Of a DNA stretch of 64,000 nt, positions 25,056 through 34,854 are shown piece by piece. Below the pieces are notes generated by a model. The model saw only the letters and a program-made list of their open reading frames with translations. It searched no databases and was not told the origin of the DNA. Both the position numbers and the translations under genes were made by a program. Source of the DNA: Pseudomonadota bacterium. Lineage in GTDB: Bacteria > Desulfobacterota > Desulfobacteria > Desulfobacterales > Desulfobacteraceae. Location of the stretch: NCBI GenBank assembly GCA_018821535.1, contig JAHJLV010000053.1:124001-188000 (forward strand), written 5' to 3'. Each line of letters opens with the position of its first letter. Position 1 is the stretch's first letter.

Positions 25056-27391
25056 GATCCGTTTTCCTCCAAAGCAGCTGCGACCATCACCTGGCCCAGA
25101 CATATGCCGCCGTCACCTGTGGGCACCTGTGTGTGGGTAAATACCTCAAACTCCAGGGCCGTAAGTTTATGTATCATATTTTGCAGTATGATATCATTAT
25201 TAAATACGCCGCCGGACAGCACGACCTTGTGAATACCGGTTTCCTGGCATATTTGTACTGCTGTTTTACTGAAAAGGTCAACCAGGGTTTGATGGAATTT
25301 CAAGCTGATGCGGTTTTCCGGCTGCTTTTTTCTTAAATCTGTGATGATCTGCCGGATGCAGGGCAGCATATCCATTTCAAAAACCGTGTCCTTATTGTGG
25401 TTTTGAACAGCGGTGATATTGAACGCATATGCATTTGCACTGTCATCCTGACAGGATTGGGCAATGGCTTCAAGCGCCATGGCAGCCTGGCTTTCATGGG
25501 AGATTTCATGGCATAGACACAGCAGGGATGCCACTGCATCAAACAGTCTTCCTGTACTGGAGGTTAAAGGAGAATTTAATTTTTTCCGGATCATCTGGCA
25601 GACAAATTCCAGTTTTTGTTTTTCAATCTGTTGAATGTATTCAATGTCCAGGTTTAAAAAATCTTTTCCAAAAGCCGCATACAAAAATGATGCGGCCATG
25701 CGCCAGGGTTCCAGTGTTGCCTTGTCTGCACCGGGCATGGGGATATGGCAAAGATGGGCTTTTCGTTTAAATTCTTTACGGGTGCATAAAAGGATTTCAC
25801 CGCCCCAGATATGGCCGTCTGTTCCATATCCTGTGCCGTCAAGGGTGATGGCAAGGACAGGTTCATCCACATTGTTTTCTGCCATGCAGGATACGGCATG
25901 GGCATGATGATGCTGGACTGCCTGTTTTTTAATTCCCGATTGTGTGATGGCATATCGGGTGCTCATATAACCCGGATGCAAATCATGGGCAATGATTTGG
26001 GGCTGAACATCAAAAATCTGTTTTAAATGGGCAATGCTGGTCTTAAAATAGGCTTGGCTTTTCAGGTTTCCCAGATCTCCGATATGCTGACTGAGAAAAA
26101 CATCTGAATTTCGCGTGACACATACTGTATTCTTCAGTTCCGCACCGCAGCCCAGAATGGAGACTGCCATTTTTTTGTCCATGTGCACAGGCAGCGGCGC
26201 ATATCCTCGTGAGCGGCGAATGAACCGGGGTTGACCTGCCTGAACCCGCATAATTGAGTCATCAGCCCGAAAATAGATATCCCGGTTGTGCAGCAGAAAA
26301 TAATCTGCAATATGCCCAAAGGCATCAAGGGCATCCTGATTGTCAATGGAAAGGGGGTCTTTGGATCGGTTGCCGGAGGTCATGACCAGTATGTCAGGTC
26401 CTTTTGCAAGCAATAGAGAATGCAGCGGCGTATAGGGCAGCATCACACCCAGGCAGGGGTTAAAAGGCGCAACTGCGTTTACAGGCCCGCCAGGACAGGG
26501 GGTTTCATCTGTCTGCTTTTTTCTGAGCAGCACAATGGGGCGGTGATAGGATTCAAGTAATTGTTTTTCCATTTCATTGACATGAACATATCTGCGGATG
26601 GTTTGTATCGATCCTGCCATCAGGGCAAAGGGTTTATGCTGCCGGATTTTTTTTTCTCTCAAGCGCTGAACTGCATCTGCACTGGCAGCATCGCAGGCCA
26701 GATGAAACCCGCCAAGCCCTTTTACCGCAAGAATTCTGCCCTGGCTTAAACTGTTGGCGGCAAAGGACAGGGTGTGCTGTGAACCGGTTGTAATTTTTTT
26801 GCCGGTTGAGTCTGTTAAAAAAATATGTGGGCCGCAATCCGGGCAGGCATTGGGCTGGGCATGAAATCTCCGGTTTGCCGGGTCGTCATATTCTTTCTGG
26901 CATGACTCACACATGCCAAAGGCTTTCATGGAAGTTTTGGGCCGGTCATAGGGGATATCTTCGATAATGGTGAACCGGGGCCCGCAATTGGTACAGTTGA
27001 TAAAAGGATATTCATACCGCCGGTTGTCTTTGTCCTGCATTTCTTCAAGACAGTCAGAACAGGTGGCCACATCCGGAGAAATCAAGGTGTTTCTGTGGCC
27101 GGCCGGCTGACTTTTCAGTATTTTAAATTCTGAAAAATGCTTACAGGGGCCATCTGCAGAACGGATATTTTTTATGGATGCAAGTCGGGGAAGTTTCAGA
27201 CGGATATCATCTGAAAACTGTTTTATGTTTTCGGATGTGCCTTCGACAACTATCTTTACGCCGTCTGCCGTGTTGGACACTTCTCCATACAGATGATGGG
27301 TCTGTGCCAGCATGAACAGAAACGGCCGGAATCCCACTCCCTGGACAACACCTTCAATTTCAAGCTGTCTTGTGATGACAGATGACTTCAT
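25052..27391 (-). CDS. hypF: Carbamoyltransferase HypF
   Basis: Uses carbamoyl phosphate and ATP to carbamoylate HypE. Its 779 residues carry all four expected domains: acylphosphatase (EGVVQGVGFRPFLF at about 14-27), two CxxC zinc pairs per finger (CSDCLEEM, CTNCGPRF, CESCQKEY, CPDCGPHI, about 110-190), a YrdC-like domain (VKGLGGFHLACDA), and a Kae1-like C-terminal domain with the metal-binding VQHHHAHAVSCMAE and GGVFNN. It overlaps hypD by four bases and follows hypC by 12. Confidence 0.96.
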   Translation of the reverse strand: MKSSVITRQLEIEGVVQGVGFRPFLFMLAQTHHLYGEVSNTADGVKIVVEGTSENIKQFSDDIRLKLPRLASIKNIRSADGPCKHFSEFKILKSQPAGHRNTLISPDVATCSDCLEEMQDKDNRRYEYPFINCTNCGPRFTIIEDIPYDRPKTSMKAFGMCESCQKEYDDPANRRFHAQPNACPDCGPHIFLTDSTGKKITTGSQHTLSFAANSLSQGRILAVKGLGGFHLACDAASADAVQRLREKKIRQHKPFALMAGSIQTIRRYVHVNEMEKQLLESYHRPIVLLRKKQTDETPCPGGPVNAVAPFNPCLGVMLPYTPLHSLLLAKGPDILVMTSGNRSKDPLSIDNQDALDAFGHIADYFLLHNRDIYFRADDSIMRVQAGQPRFIRRSRGYAPLPVHMDKKMAVSILGCGAELKNTVCVTRNSDVFLSQHIGDLGNLKSQAYFKTSIAHLKQIFDVQPQIIAHDLHPGYMSTRYAITQSGIKKQAVQHHHAHAVSCMAENNVDEPVLAITLDGTGYGTDGHIWGGEILLCTRKEFKRKAHLCHIPMPGADKATLEPWRMAASFLYAAFGKDFLNLDIEYIQQIEKQKLEFVCQMIRKKLNSPLTSSTGRLFDAVASLLCLCHEISHESQAAMALEAIAQSCQDDSANAYAFNITAVQNHNKDTVFEMDMLPCIRQIITDLRKKQPENRISLKFHQTLVDLFSKTAVQICQETGIHKVVLSGGVFNNDIILQNMIHKLTALEFEVFTHTQVPTGDGGICLGQVMVAAALEENGS

Positions 27392-27403
27392 AACAATATA
27401 TGC

Positions 27404-27643
27404 TTAGTTATCCGGTGTATGATCAGATTCATTGGCCAGAATAGTACGCATGTCCTCAAGGGTCTGAAGCGCAGCATCTTCATCCACCTTGCTGATGGCA
27501 AAGCCGGCATGGACAATCACATAGTCACCGATTTTCGGATCATCGATCAGCATGATGCTGGTTTCTCTGATGACCCCGTCCACATCCACTTTTGCAATCA
27601 TATCATTGATCTGTATGATTTTTGAGGGAACAGCCAGACACAT
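27404..27643 (-). CDS. hypC: Hydrogenase assembly chaperone HypC
   Basis: 79-residue chaperone that binds HypD and then the large-subunit precursor through its N-terminal cysteine. The MCLAVPSKI start puts Cys at position 2, and the conserved His lies in DYVIVHAGFAISKV. It is the first gene of the hyp operon. hypA and hypB, the nickel-insertion pair, are not nearby. Confidence 0.95.
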   Translation of the reverse strand: MCLAVPSKIIQINDMIAKVDVDGVIRETSIMLIDDPKIGDYVIVHAGFAISKVDEDAALQTLEDMRTILANESDHTPDN

Positions 27644-27710
27644 ATTTTATCACCTGTCCTTATGTTGATTAGAGTGTTGATGAATAATGCTGATAATAAA
27701 GAATTTTGAT

Positions 27711-27752
27711 AAAAAAGGCCAACGGTTCTTTAATCAAGAACCGTCAGCCTTT
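27711..27752 (-). terminator. Intrinsic terminator after nfnB
   Basis: On the minus strand, AAAGGC and ACGGTTCTT pair with AAGAACCGT and GCCTTT through a long stem with a small internal CA/CA loop, followed by a T-run (the A-run at 27711-27716 on the plus strand). It lies 34 bases beyond the nfnB stop and separates nfnAB from the hyp operon. Confidence 0.85.
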
Positions 27753-27785
27753 GGAGTGTTTGTGTTATTCAGTCGTGTTTTGGAT

Positions 27786-29198
27786 CTACCAGCCGCGGCT
27801 CAGATAGTCATGAATGGAATCTGCAGCCGCACGTCCCGCACCCATGGCCAGAATAACGGTGGCAGCGCCGGTAACGATATCTCCCCCGGCCCATACCCCT
27901 CTTTTGCTGGTTTTACCATTGGCAGGATCTGCAACAATATTTCCCCACCGGTTCAGTTTAAGCCCCGGCGTGGAGTTGGTCAAAAGCGGGTTGGCATTTG
28001 ATCCGACAGATACCACCACCAGATCACAGTCAATCCTGAATTCAGAGCCTTTCACAGGAACAGGCCGTCGTCTGCCGGAGTCATCCGGTTCTCCCAGTTC
28101 CATTTTCAGGCATTCCATGCCAATCAGGCGGCCGTTTGCGTCTCCGAAAAACCGGGTGGGATTGGTCAAAAGAACAAATTCGATGTGTTCTTCCTGGGCA
28201 TGGTGGAGTTCTTCCGCTCTTGCGGGCATTTCTTCCCGGCTTCTTCTGTATACCACTTTTACAGACTCAGCACCCAGTCTCATGGCTGTCCGGGCAGAGT
28301 CCATGGCCACATTCCCGGCACCTAATACCACGACATTTTTGCCCCGGGCAATAGGGGTATCATATTGAGGGAACAGATAGCCTTTCATCAGGTTGGTCCG
28401 GGTCAGGTATTCATTTGCAGAATAAATGCCGATCAGGTTTTCTCCTTCCAGATTCATAAACCGGGGAAGACCTGCACCTACACCGATATATGCGGCATCA
28501 TAGCCTTCTGCAAACAGCTCATCTATGGTCACCGATGCACCCACCACTGAGTTGCATTCAATTTTTGCGCCCATTTTTTCAAGGGTGGCAACTTCCGATG
28601 CAACGATTTCTTTTGGCAGCCTGAATTCAGGAATACCATAGACAAGCACGCCGCCAGGTTTGTGGAAGGCTTCAAAAATGGTGACATCATGACCTTTGAG
28701 CAGAAGATCTCCGGCAACGGTCAGCCCGGATGGGCCGGAACCGATAACTGCAATTTTTTTGCCGGTTTTTTCTTCAACGGGCGGGACTTCGCCAGAGCCG
28801 TTTTTGCGTGCATAATCTGCGGCAAAGCGCTCAAGATATCCAATGGCAACGGGTTTGTCTTTTTTGCCGACAATACACTGGCCCTCACATTGTTCTTCCT
28901 GGGGACATACCCGCCCGCACACTGCCGGCAGGGCATTTCTTTCCCACAGTTTTTTAGCAGCACCCATGAAATCCTCCTGGGCGATCAGGCTTATAAATTC
29001 AGGTATTTTGACGGACACCGGACACCCTTCCATGCATTTGGGGTTTTTGCACTGAAGGCATCTTTTTGCTTCGGCAACTGCCATTTCAGGGGTAAGTCCT
29101 TCGGGGACTTCTTTAAAATTCCGTCTTCTGACATCTGGATCCTGTTCGGGCATTTTTGCCCGGGATACTTTTATTTTTTCTTGTTTTTTATCGGACAT
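27786..29198 (-). CDS. nfnB: NADPH-side large subunit of NfnAB (glutamate synthase small-chain-like)
   Basis: Subunit of the NADH-dependent reduced ferredoxin:NADP+ oxidoreductase, a flavin-based electron-bifurcating enzyme; also annotated as sulfide dehydrogenase SudA or GltA. Two Fe-S cysteine sets open the protein (CLQCKNPKCMEGCPV; CGRVCPQEEQCEGQC), then an FAD motif (GSGPSGLTVAG) and an NAD(P) motif (LGAGNVAMDSA). ATG 29198 is chosen because GGAG lies six bases upstream; ATG 29213 would add five residues. From 29198 it has 470 residues. It is co-directional with nfnA 39 bases upstream. The pairing identifies Nfn rather than glutamate synthase, as no large glutamate synthase gene is present. 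Confidence 0.9.
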   Translation of the reverse strand: MSDKKQEKIKVSRAKMPEQDPDVRRRNFKEVPEGLTPEMAVAEAKRCLQCKNPKCMEGCPVSVKIPEFISLIAQEDFMGAAKKLWERNALPAVCGRVCPQEEQCEGQCIVGKKDKPVAIGYLERFAADYARKNGSGEVPPVEEKTGKKIAVIGSGPSGLTVAGDLLLKGHDVTIFEAFHKPGGVLVYGIPEFRLPKEIVASEVATLEKMGAKIECNSVVGASVTIDELFAEGYDAAYIGVGAGLPRFMNLEGENLIGIYSANEYLTRTNLMKGYLFPQYDTPIARGKNVVVLGAGNVAMDSARTAMRLGAESVKVVYRRSREEMPARAEELHHAQEEHIEFVLLTNPTRFFGDANGRLIGMECLKMELGEPDDSGRRRPVPVKGSEFRIDCDLVVVSVGSNANPLLTNSTPGLKLNRWGNIVADPANGKTSKRGVWAGGDIVTGAATVILAMGAGRAAADSIHDYLSRGW

Positions 29199-29237
29199 TT
29201 GTTTCTCCATCATATAGTAAGGCCATTAAAGCCTGGA

Positions 29238-30071
29238 TTATTGCTGTCTGCTTTTTTTAAAGGCTTCCATGCTCTGTTTTTCAACCTCCACATAGGATGC
29301 CAGACGTTTGGCAAGCTCATCAAAGTCCACTTTGTGACCGTCAAATTCAGGACCGTCAACGCAGGCAAATTTGGTGTCTGTGCCGACAGAGACTCTGCAG
29401 CAGCCGCACATGCCGGTACCGTCCACCATGATGGGGTTCAGGCTGACAAAGGTTTTGACATTTTTCTCCTTGGTGATCAGACTGCAGAATTTCATCATGG
29501 GAATGGGGCCAATAGCGACAACCAGGTCAATCTTATCATTTTCAAGGCATTTTTTCAGAACATCGGTGACAAATCCATGATGGCCTTTTGATCCGTCATC
29601 GGTGCAGATATGCAGGGTGTTGGAAGCCGCTTTCATTTTTTCTTCCATGATCAGAAGATCATAGGACCGGGAACCCAGAATAGTGGTGACATCATTTCCG
29701 GCCTGTTTGAGCGCTCTTGCAATGGGGTGCAGAACTGCAATGCCGGTTCCGCCGCCTACACAGACAACTTTTCCAAAGTTTTCAATGTGGGTGGGTTTGC
29801 CCAGAGGACCGATCAGGGCATAGTAATCATCGCCCACCTGCAGTTCTTTAAAACGGGCAGTGGATTTTCCGACAACCATGTATATGATCGTGATGGTTCC
29901 TTTTTCCGGATTGGTATCTGCCATGGTTAAAGGGATTCGTTCTCCGGTTTCATCGGCCTGGAGGATCACAAACTGTCCGGGTTTTGCTTTTTGTGATATC
30001 CGTTCGGCCTGGATTTCGTTTAGAATGATGGTCCCTTGGGCCATTTCTTCACGATTTACAATTTTTGCCAT
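29238..30071 (-). CDS. nfnA: NADH-side small subunit of NfnAB (ferredoxin-NADP reductase-like)
   Basis: 277-residue FAD and 2Fe-2S protein of the dihydroorotate dehydrogenase electron-transfer/sulfide dehydrogenase beta family. Features: the PGQFVIL flavin-binding turn, VCVGGGTGIAVLHPIA nucleotide loop, VVAIGPIPMMKFCS, and the 2Fe-2S ligands in DGTGMCGCCRVSV and FACVDGPEFDG. AGGAG lies upstream of the ATG. It leads the nfnAB operon and is preceded by a 324-base non-coding stretch. Confidence 0.9.
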   Translation of the reverse strand: MAKIVNREEMAQGTIILNEIQAERISQKAKPGQFVILQADETGERIPLTMADTNPEKGTITIIYMVVGKSTARFKELQVGDDYYALIGPLGKPTHIENFGKVVCVGGGTGIAVLHPIARALKQAGNDVTTILGSRSYDLLIMEEKMKAASNTLHICTDDGSKGHHGFVTDVLKKCLENDKIDLVVAIGPIPMMKFCSLITKEKNVKTFVSLNPIMVDGTGMCGCCRVSVGTDTKFACVDGPEFDGHKVDFDELAKRLASYVEVEKQSMEAFKKSRQQ

Positions 30072-30395
30072 TATCTTTCTCCTAAATTAATAACTATTTC
30101 ATCAGAACAAGCTGAAAATTTTATTCATCTTTTTTCCTGAAATTAAAAAAAAATAGAATAGGCAGAAATATTTAATAAAATCAAGCTCAAAAGATAGTTT
30201 TTCATGTGTGGAATTCATATGAAAATAGTAGAGTTTGGTGTTTTGGATCGGGCAAAAATGATTGAATCGAGTTTAATCACTAAATAAAAGATATAAAATA
30301 AGGATTATTCTTGATAATTTGATAAACCCTATTTATTCTGGCCAGGTGAATTTTGTATGTTTGACTGAATGATAAATAAAAATGGAGAAATAAAC
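30072..30395. other. AT-rich divergent intergenic region
   Basis: Separates nfnA (minus) from the second thiolase (plus). I see no gene remnant, hairpin or recognised operator. Promoters for both directions should lie here; several AT-rich -10-like strings occur (for example TATAAAATAAG) but none pairs convincingly with a -35. Confidence 0.4.
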
Positions 30396-31646
30396 ATGGA
30401 AGATGTTGTTATTGTTTCCGGCTGCAGGACGGCCATTGGATCTTTCGGGGGATCACTTTTGCCCATGAACGGCGCAAGTCTTGCGGCGGTTACCATGAAA
30501 GAAGCTGTAAAAAGAGCAGGGATATCCCCTGAAATGATAGATGATATCCGATACGGGTGCTGTATGGAATCCTGTGACACGCTGAATGTGGCACGGGTGG
30601 CAGCATTGCTTGCAGGTATTCCGGATACGGTGACCGCAGCCACGATCAACCGGGTGTGCATTTCCGGGATGGAAGCCATGATATCCGGAATGGCCATGAT
30701 ACAGGCCGGTATGGCGGATATTATCCTGGCAGGAGGCACCGAACACATGTCCTCGGTGCCGTACAGCGTACCGAATGCCCGATGGGGATGCCGTCTGCAG
30801 GATCAGGTTTTTGTGGATAATATGATTCATGCCCTGCACTGCGGGTCTCATATTATGCCCCATCCGGAAGACGGGCCTGTGGATGAAACCAAAGCACCCT
30901 TGAGCCTGTATACAGGCAAACCCTATGCCATGGGGCATACGGCAGAATTTATTGCCCAGCATCTGGATATTTCAAGACAGGAAATGGATGAGGTGGCATT
31001 GAAAAGCCACAATCAGGCAGAGCGGGCGACTCTGGACGGATCTTTCAAAGAGGAGATTGTTCCGGTTCCGGTGCCCCAGAAAAGAAAAGATCCAGTTGTT
31101 TTTGATAAAGATGAACATTTCAGGCCGGGCATGACCATAGAAAAGCTGGCAGCATTGCCGCCGGCCTTTATTCCGAAAATCGGGAAAGTAACAGCAGGAA
31201 ATGCTTCAGGTATTAATGACGGTTCAACCGGCATGGTCATCATGTCTGCTTCCAGGGCAAAACAGTTGGGCATTACACCGATTGCACGGATTAAAGCCAC
31301 CTCCAGAGGTGCATGTCATCCGTCTGTTATGGGGCTTTCACCCGTACCGGCAGTGCAGAACCTGCTGAAAAACACCGGGATGAAGATTTCGGATTTTGAT
31401 CTGGTGGAAGTGAATGAGGCATTTGCCGGTCAGTATATCGGGTGTGAAAGACAGCTGGAGCTGGATCGTGATAAAACCAATGTCAATGGTTCGGGAATCG
31501 GACTCGGGCATCCCGTGGGATCCACGGGAGCCCGGATTGTTGTTTCACTGATGCATGCATTAAAAAATCATAACAAATCCACGGGGCTTGCCACGCTTTG
31601 CGGCGGCGGCGGGGTATCCATGGCATGTGTGATAGAAATGCTTTAA
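30396..31646 (+). CDS. Thiolase family protein (acetyl-CoA C-acyltransferase)
   Basis: Second thiolase of the window, 416 residues. The nucleophilic Cys is in [10 protein letters not shown] (about residue 86), the histidine in [12 protein letters not shown], and the second Cys in [12 protein letters not shown], which is the common form of that motif. ATG 30396 follows GGAG; an in-frame ATG at 30369 lacks one. Compared with the 4.1-kb paralogue it has a roughly 25-residue insertion after [12 protein letters not shown] ([17 protein letters not shown]), so it may act on a different acyl-CoA. It overlaps the convergent chemoreceptor gene by four bases. Confidence 0.9.
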   Translation: MEDVVIVSGCRTAIGSFGGSLLPMNGASLAAVTMKEAVKRAGISPEMIDDIRYGCCMESCDTLNVARVAALLAGIPDTVTAATINRVCISGMEAMISGMAMIQAGMADIILAGGTEHMSSVPYSVPNARWGCRLQDQVFVDNMIHALHCGSHIMPHPEDGPVDETKAPLSLYTGKPYAMGHTAEFIAQHLDISRQEMDEVALKSHNQAERATLDGSFKEEIVPVPVPQKRKDPVVFDKDEHFRPGMTIEKLAALPPAFIPKIGKVTAGNASGINDGSTGMVIMSASRAKQLGITPIARIKATSRGACHPSVMGLSPVPAVQNLLKNTGMKISDFDLVEVNEAFAGQYIGCERQLELDRDKTNVNGSGIGLGHPVGSTGARIVVSLMHALKNHNKSTGLATLCGGGGVSMACVIEML

Positions 31647-33343
31647 ATTTTAAGCTGTTCCACTATTTTGTTTAAGTCCGTTGCAAGACCGGACAGAGTC
31701 TTCGCGTTTTCTTTGATCTGCCGGCTGTCTGCTGTGGTCTGATCTGCGGCCTGGTTTACTTCAGATACGCTCTGGGTGACCTCCATTGTTACTGCAGAAA
31801 TCTGGTTGAAATTATTATTCACCTCTTCAAGACCGGTTGCAGCCTGCCCGATATTGCTGGATATTTCCCGGGTGGTGGAAGACTGTTCCTCGATGGCAGC
31901 GGCGACTGAAGATACAATTTCATTGATTTCATTGATAACTTTAACAATGGAATCAATGGCTTTAACCGATTCTGCAGTCGTGGTCTGAACGCCGGTGATT
32001 CTGGAATTTATTTCACTGGTTGCTTCAGCTGTCTGCTGGGCAAGCACTTTGATTTCTGCGGCAACAACTGCAAATCCTTTGCCGGCTTCTCCTGCTCTGG
32101 CAGCCTCAATGGTAGCGTTCAGTGCCAGAAGATTGGTCTGTTCTGAAATGTCTGCAATGGTTTCGGTCACCTTGGTAATTTGTTTTGCCGCTCTGCCCAG
32201 CTCATCTACTTTTGAAGAAACAGCCTGGGCATGCGCAACTGCATTCCGGGTAATCTGACTGCCCTTGGCGGTATTGTTGGCAATTTCCTGAATGGTTGCT
32301 GTCATTTCTTCTGCGGCGGAAACCACCATCTGGATATTGGCAGTGGTCTGTTCAGTGGCAGAAGCAATGGTGTTCATGTTTGCACTCATTTCTTCTGCGG
32401 CGGCTGCCACTGTATTTGATTTTTGAGCTGTTTCATCCGAGTTGGCACTGATCTGATCAGAAATTCTGGAAAGGCTGTCAGAAGATAAAATCAGTGTCTG
32501 GGAGCTTGACAGGATATTCCTGAATATTTTTTTGAGATGGTCGGACATGGATGTTAAGGCTTTCGCAAGTGTGCCGATTTCATCTTTTCTGTCTAAATCC
32601 ATGGCATGCGTAAGATCGCCTTTTGCCATGTCCTTTGCAAAGGCAAGCACCTGTGCAATCGGCCGGGTAACCAGGCGTGTCAGTATAATTCCCATGATTA
32701 TGCTTGAAAAGATAGCAAACAGCAGGGCAAGTCCAATGATAATCCGCCATTTGTTTCTGGAAGAATGAATCTGGCCTGCGACAGAATCCAGTGTTGTCGA
32801 CGCTTTTTGAATGGCCTTGTCTGCACTGGATTCAAACTCATAAATATTGGATTTTAACGGGTTCATTAACTGGTCGGCATCCTGAGCTGTGATGGTATTG
32901 TCAGATGAAATCTTTTTGGTCAGCGATGTAAACCCGTCTTTATATTTAATATATGAAGGCTGTGCCTTTAAAATGGATATCATGGTTTCTTCAGGAATAG
33001 ACGGTGTTTTTCCGGCGATGACGTCCATGTCGGAGACTGTTTTTTCGATATGCTGACAAGTGAGGTCAAATTTGTTTTTGGATTCTTTTTGTTTTTCTGT
33101 ATTTTCAACGTTCAGGAAAAAATCTTTTTCATACCGCCGCAACTGGAGGATAGAGATTTTTAATTCCTGGGCCTGTTTCAGGAAGACGACATTTGTGTCT
33201 ACCATGTTCATAACAAAGGAAATATTTCGTGAAATTTTTGAGAATCCGAATCCGCCGACCAGGATGGTTATCAAAGAAACAAAAAGAAAGCCGCCAATAA
33301 TTTTTCTGCCAAGAGACATATCGTCTATCCACTGAATCTTCAT
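31643..33343 (-). CDS. Methyl-accepting chemotaxis protein
   Basis: Transmembrane chemoreceptor. From ATG 33343 (AAGGAG eight bases upstream; ATG 33349 is too close) it has 566 residues. Order: TM1 ([16 protein letters not shown]), a four-helix-bundle periplasmic sensor (about 35-195), TM2 ([20 protein letters not shown]), HAMP ([14 protein letters not shown] onward), then the signalling domain with the hairpin-tip block [20 protein letters not shown]. There is no C-terminal CheR/CheB tether pentapeptide. The ligand is unknown. Confidence 0.93.
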   Translation of the reverse strand: MKIQWIDDMSLGRKIIGGFLFVSLITILVGGFGFSKISRNISFVMNMVDTNVVFLKQAQELKISILQLRRYEKDFFLNVENTEKQKESKNKFDLTCQHIEKTVSDMDVIAGKTPSIPEETMISILKAQPSYIKYKDGFTSLTKKISSDNTITAQDADQLMNPLKSNIYEFESSADKAIQKASTTLDSVAGQIHSSRNKWRIIIGLALLFAIFSSIIMGIILTRLVTRPIAQVLAFAKDMAKGDLTHAMDLDRKDEIGTLAKALTSMSDHLKKIFRNILSSSQTLILSSDSLSRISDQISANSDETAQKSNTVAAAAEEMSANMNTIASATEQTTANIQMVVSAAEEMTATIQEIANNTAKGSQITRNAVAHAQAVSSKVDELGRAAKQITKVTETIADISEQTNLLALNATIEAARAGEAGKGFAVVAAEIKVLAQQTAEATSEINSRITGVQTTTAESVKAIDSIVKVINEINEIVSSVAAAIEEQSSTTREISSNIGQAATGLEEVNNNFNQISAVTMEVTQSVSEVNQAADQTTADSRQIKENAKTLSGLATDLNKIVEQLKI

Positions 33344-33467
33344 GAACATTTCTCCTTTGGTTTAAAATTTAAGATGATTTTAAATTCAAATATGATAATA
33401 TTATCCTATTTCATTAAATTACACACAGGTCAATTTAAATTATCCCAAGGTCAGGAGGCATTTAATC

Positions 33468-34187
33468 ATGCAGTATTTTCGATATTTTTTTATATGTTTA
33501 TTTTTCTTTGGGGCAGCAGTGCAGTCTTTGGCTGATGAAAATAATCAATCCATGCCCGATGAAAAATCTTTGAATAAAGCAAGTCTTGAAGAGCAGATCA
33601 GTTATGCCCTTGGGTATGATATTTTTGACAAATTAAAAGAGACCATTGCATTGAGCCCGGAGTATTTTTTTATGGGGGCAAAGGACAGTCTTGCAAAAAC
33701 ACCTATGTTTACAGAGGATCAGCTTCAGAAAATGCTGATGGCCTATCAACGGATCGATCGTCAGAAACAGATTGAAGCTATAAAAAGAGAGGCAGATAAA
33801 AACCAGGCCCTGGGCAGTCAGTTTTTAGATGAAAACAAGAAAAAAGAAGGGGTGGTCACACTTTCATCCGGGCTGCAGTATAAAATAATCACACAGGGTA
33901 CAGGTCCGCTGCCCAAAGAGACGGATATCGTTGAATGTCATTATGAAGGCCGTTTGATTGACGGGACAGTGTTTGATTCGTCTTACAAGCGGGGCAAACC
34001 CGCAGTTTTTCAGGTCAGCAGTGTAATTAAAGGCTGGATAGAAGCCCTGCAGAAGATGCCCGTGGGCTCCAAGTGGATGCTGTATATTCCCCCGGAACTG
34101 GCCTATGGGGATCAGGGTGCCGGCGCAATCATCAAACCCGGAGACACCTTGATTTTTGAAGTGGAAATACTTTCCATTGTGGACTGA
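33468..34187 (+). CDS. Exported FKBP-type peptidyl-prolyl isomerase
   Basis: Periplasmic folding catalyst of the FkpA/Mip type. A signal peptide (FRYFFICLFFFGAAVQSLA) is followed by a helical dimerisation domain (about 30-135, LEEQISYALGYDIFDKL) and an FKBP domain (about 145-239) with VECHYEGRLIDGTVFDSSY and WMLYIPPELAYGDQGAG. AGGAGG precedes the ATG. It is followed after five bases by a flavodoxin-like gene, so the two are probably one transcript. Confidence 0.92.
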   Translation: MQYFRYFFICLFFFGAAVQSLADENNQSMPDEKSLNKASLEEQISYALGYDIFDKLKETIALSPEYFFMGAKDSLAKTPMFTEDQLQKMLMAYQRIDRQKQIEAIKREADKNQALGSQFLDENKKKEGVVTLSSGLQYKIITQGTGPLPKETDIVECHYEGRLIDGTVFDSSYKRGKPAVFQVSSVIKGWIEALQKMPVGSKWMLYIPPELAYGDQGAGAIIKPGDTLIFEVEILSIVD

Positions 34188-34192
34188 TTGAT

Positions 34193-34756
34193 ATGAATAT
34201 ATTAGGCGTTCACGGCAGTCCCAGAATAAAAGGCAATTCTGATTATTTAATGTCCTGTTTCATGAAAGAAATGGAAATTCTGGGGCATAAGACCCAGGTG
34301 CTGCATGCGGCAAAGCTTAAAATCAATCATTGCATCGGTTGCGGGCATTGTGAAACAAAAGGGGTATGCATCTTTGATGATGATTTTACAACCCAATTTT
34401 TACCGGCATTGCACAAGGCAGATATCTTTGTTGTCAGTTCCCCTGTGTATTTTTATGGGTTCCCGTCAGCTCTGAAAACTTTGATTGATAGAATACAGGT
34501 GGTCTGGTCACGAAAATATCGTCTCAAAACAGATGATTACAGGGGAAGAGTGCGAAAAGGCGTTCTTTTAGGCGTGGCAGCCACAAAGGGAAAAGATCTG
34601 TTTGAGGGCCTTGAACTGACGGCCCGGTATTTTTTTGATGCAGCAGACATACAATATGAGACAGGCCTTTTTTACAGGGGGATTGACGAAAAAGGTCAAA
34701 TCGTAACCCATCCTCTGGTTCACGAAGAGATTCAAAAACTGGCCCACCGGTTATAA
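34193..34756 (+). CDS. NAD(P)H-dependent FMN reductase / iron-sulfur flavoprotein-like
   Basis: Flavodoxin-fold protein of 187 residues. The FMN phosphate loop is GSPRIKGNSDYL near the N-terminus, followed by the cysteine cluster CIGCGHCETKGVC (about 47-59), typical of Isf-like iron-sulfur flavoproteins, and SSPVYFYGFPSALKTLIDR. The redox partner is unknown. A strong terminator follows directly. Confidence 0.85.
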   Translation: MNILGVHGSPRIKGNSDYLMSCFMKEMEILGHKTQVLHAAKLKINHCIGCGHCETKGVCIFDDDFTTQFLPALHKADIFVVSSPVYFYGFPSALKTLIDRIQVVWSRKYRLKTDDYRGRVRKGVLLGVAATKGKDLFEGLELTARYFFDAADIQYETGLFYRGIDEKGQIVTHPLVHEEIQKLAHRL

Positions 34757-34761
34757 AAAAC

Positions 34762-34803
34762 CGCCGTCCTGGACATCTGTTCTTTATCCAGGGCGGCGTT
34801 TTT
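34762..34803. terminator. Bidirectional intrinsic terminator
   Basis: CGCCGTCCTGGA (34762-34773) pairs with TCCAGGGCGGCG (34787-34798) with one G-T wobble. It is flanked by an A-run before and TTTTT after, so it can end transcripts from both the flavoprotein gene and the convergent pckG. Confidence 0.9.
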
Positions 34804-34854
34804 AGTGAACAATTTTTATATAAAAATCCGGTTAAATATGACTGGAATCAAATA

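Noticed and set aside
25429-25907. Plus-strand open frames of 113 and 90 codons inside hypF
   Set aside because: They lie antisense to the conserved Kae1-like domain and show no family features.
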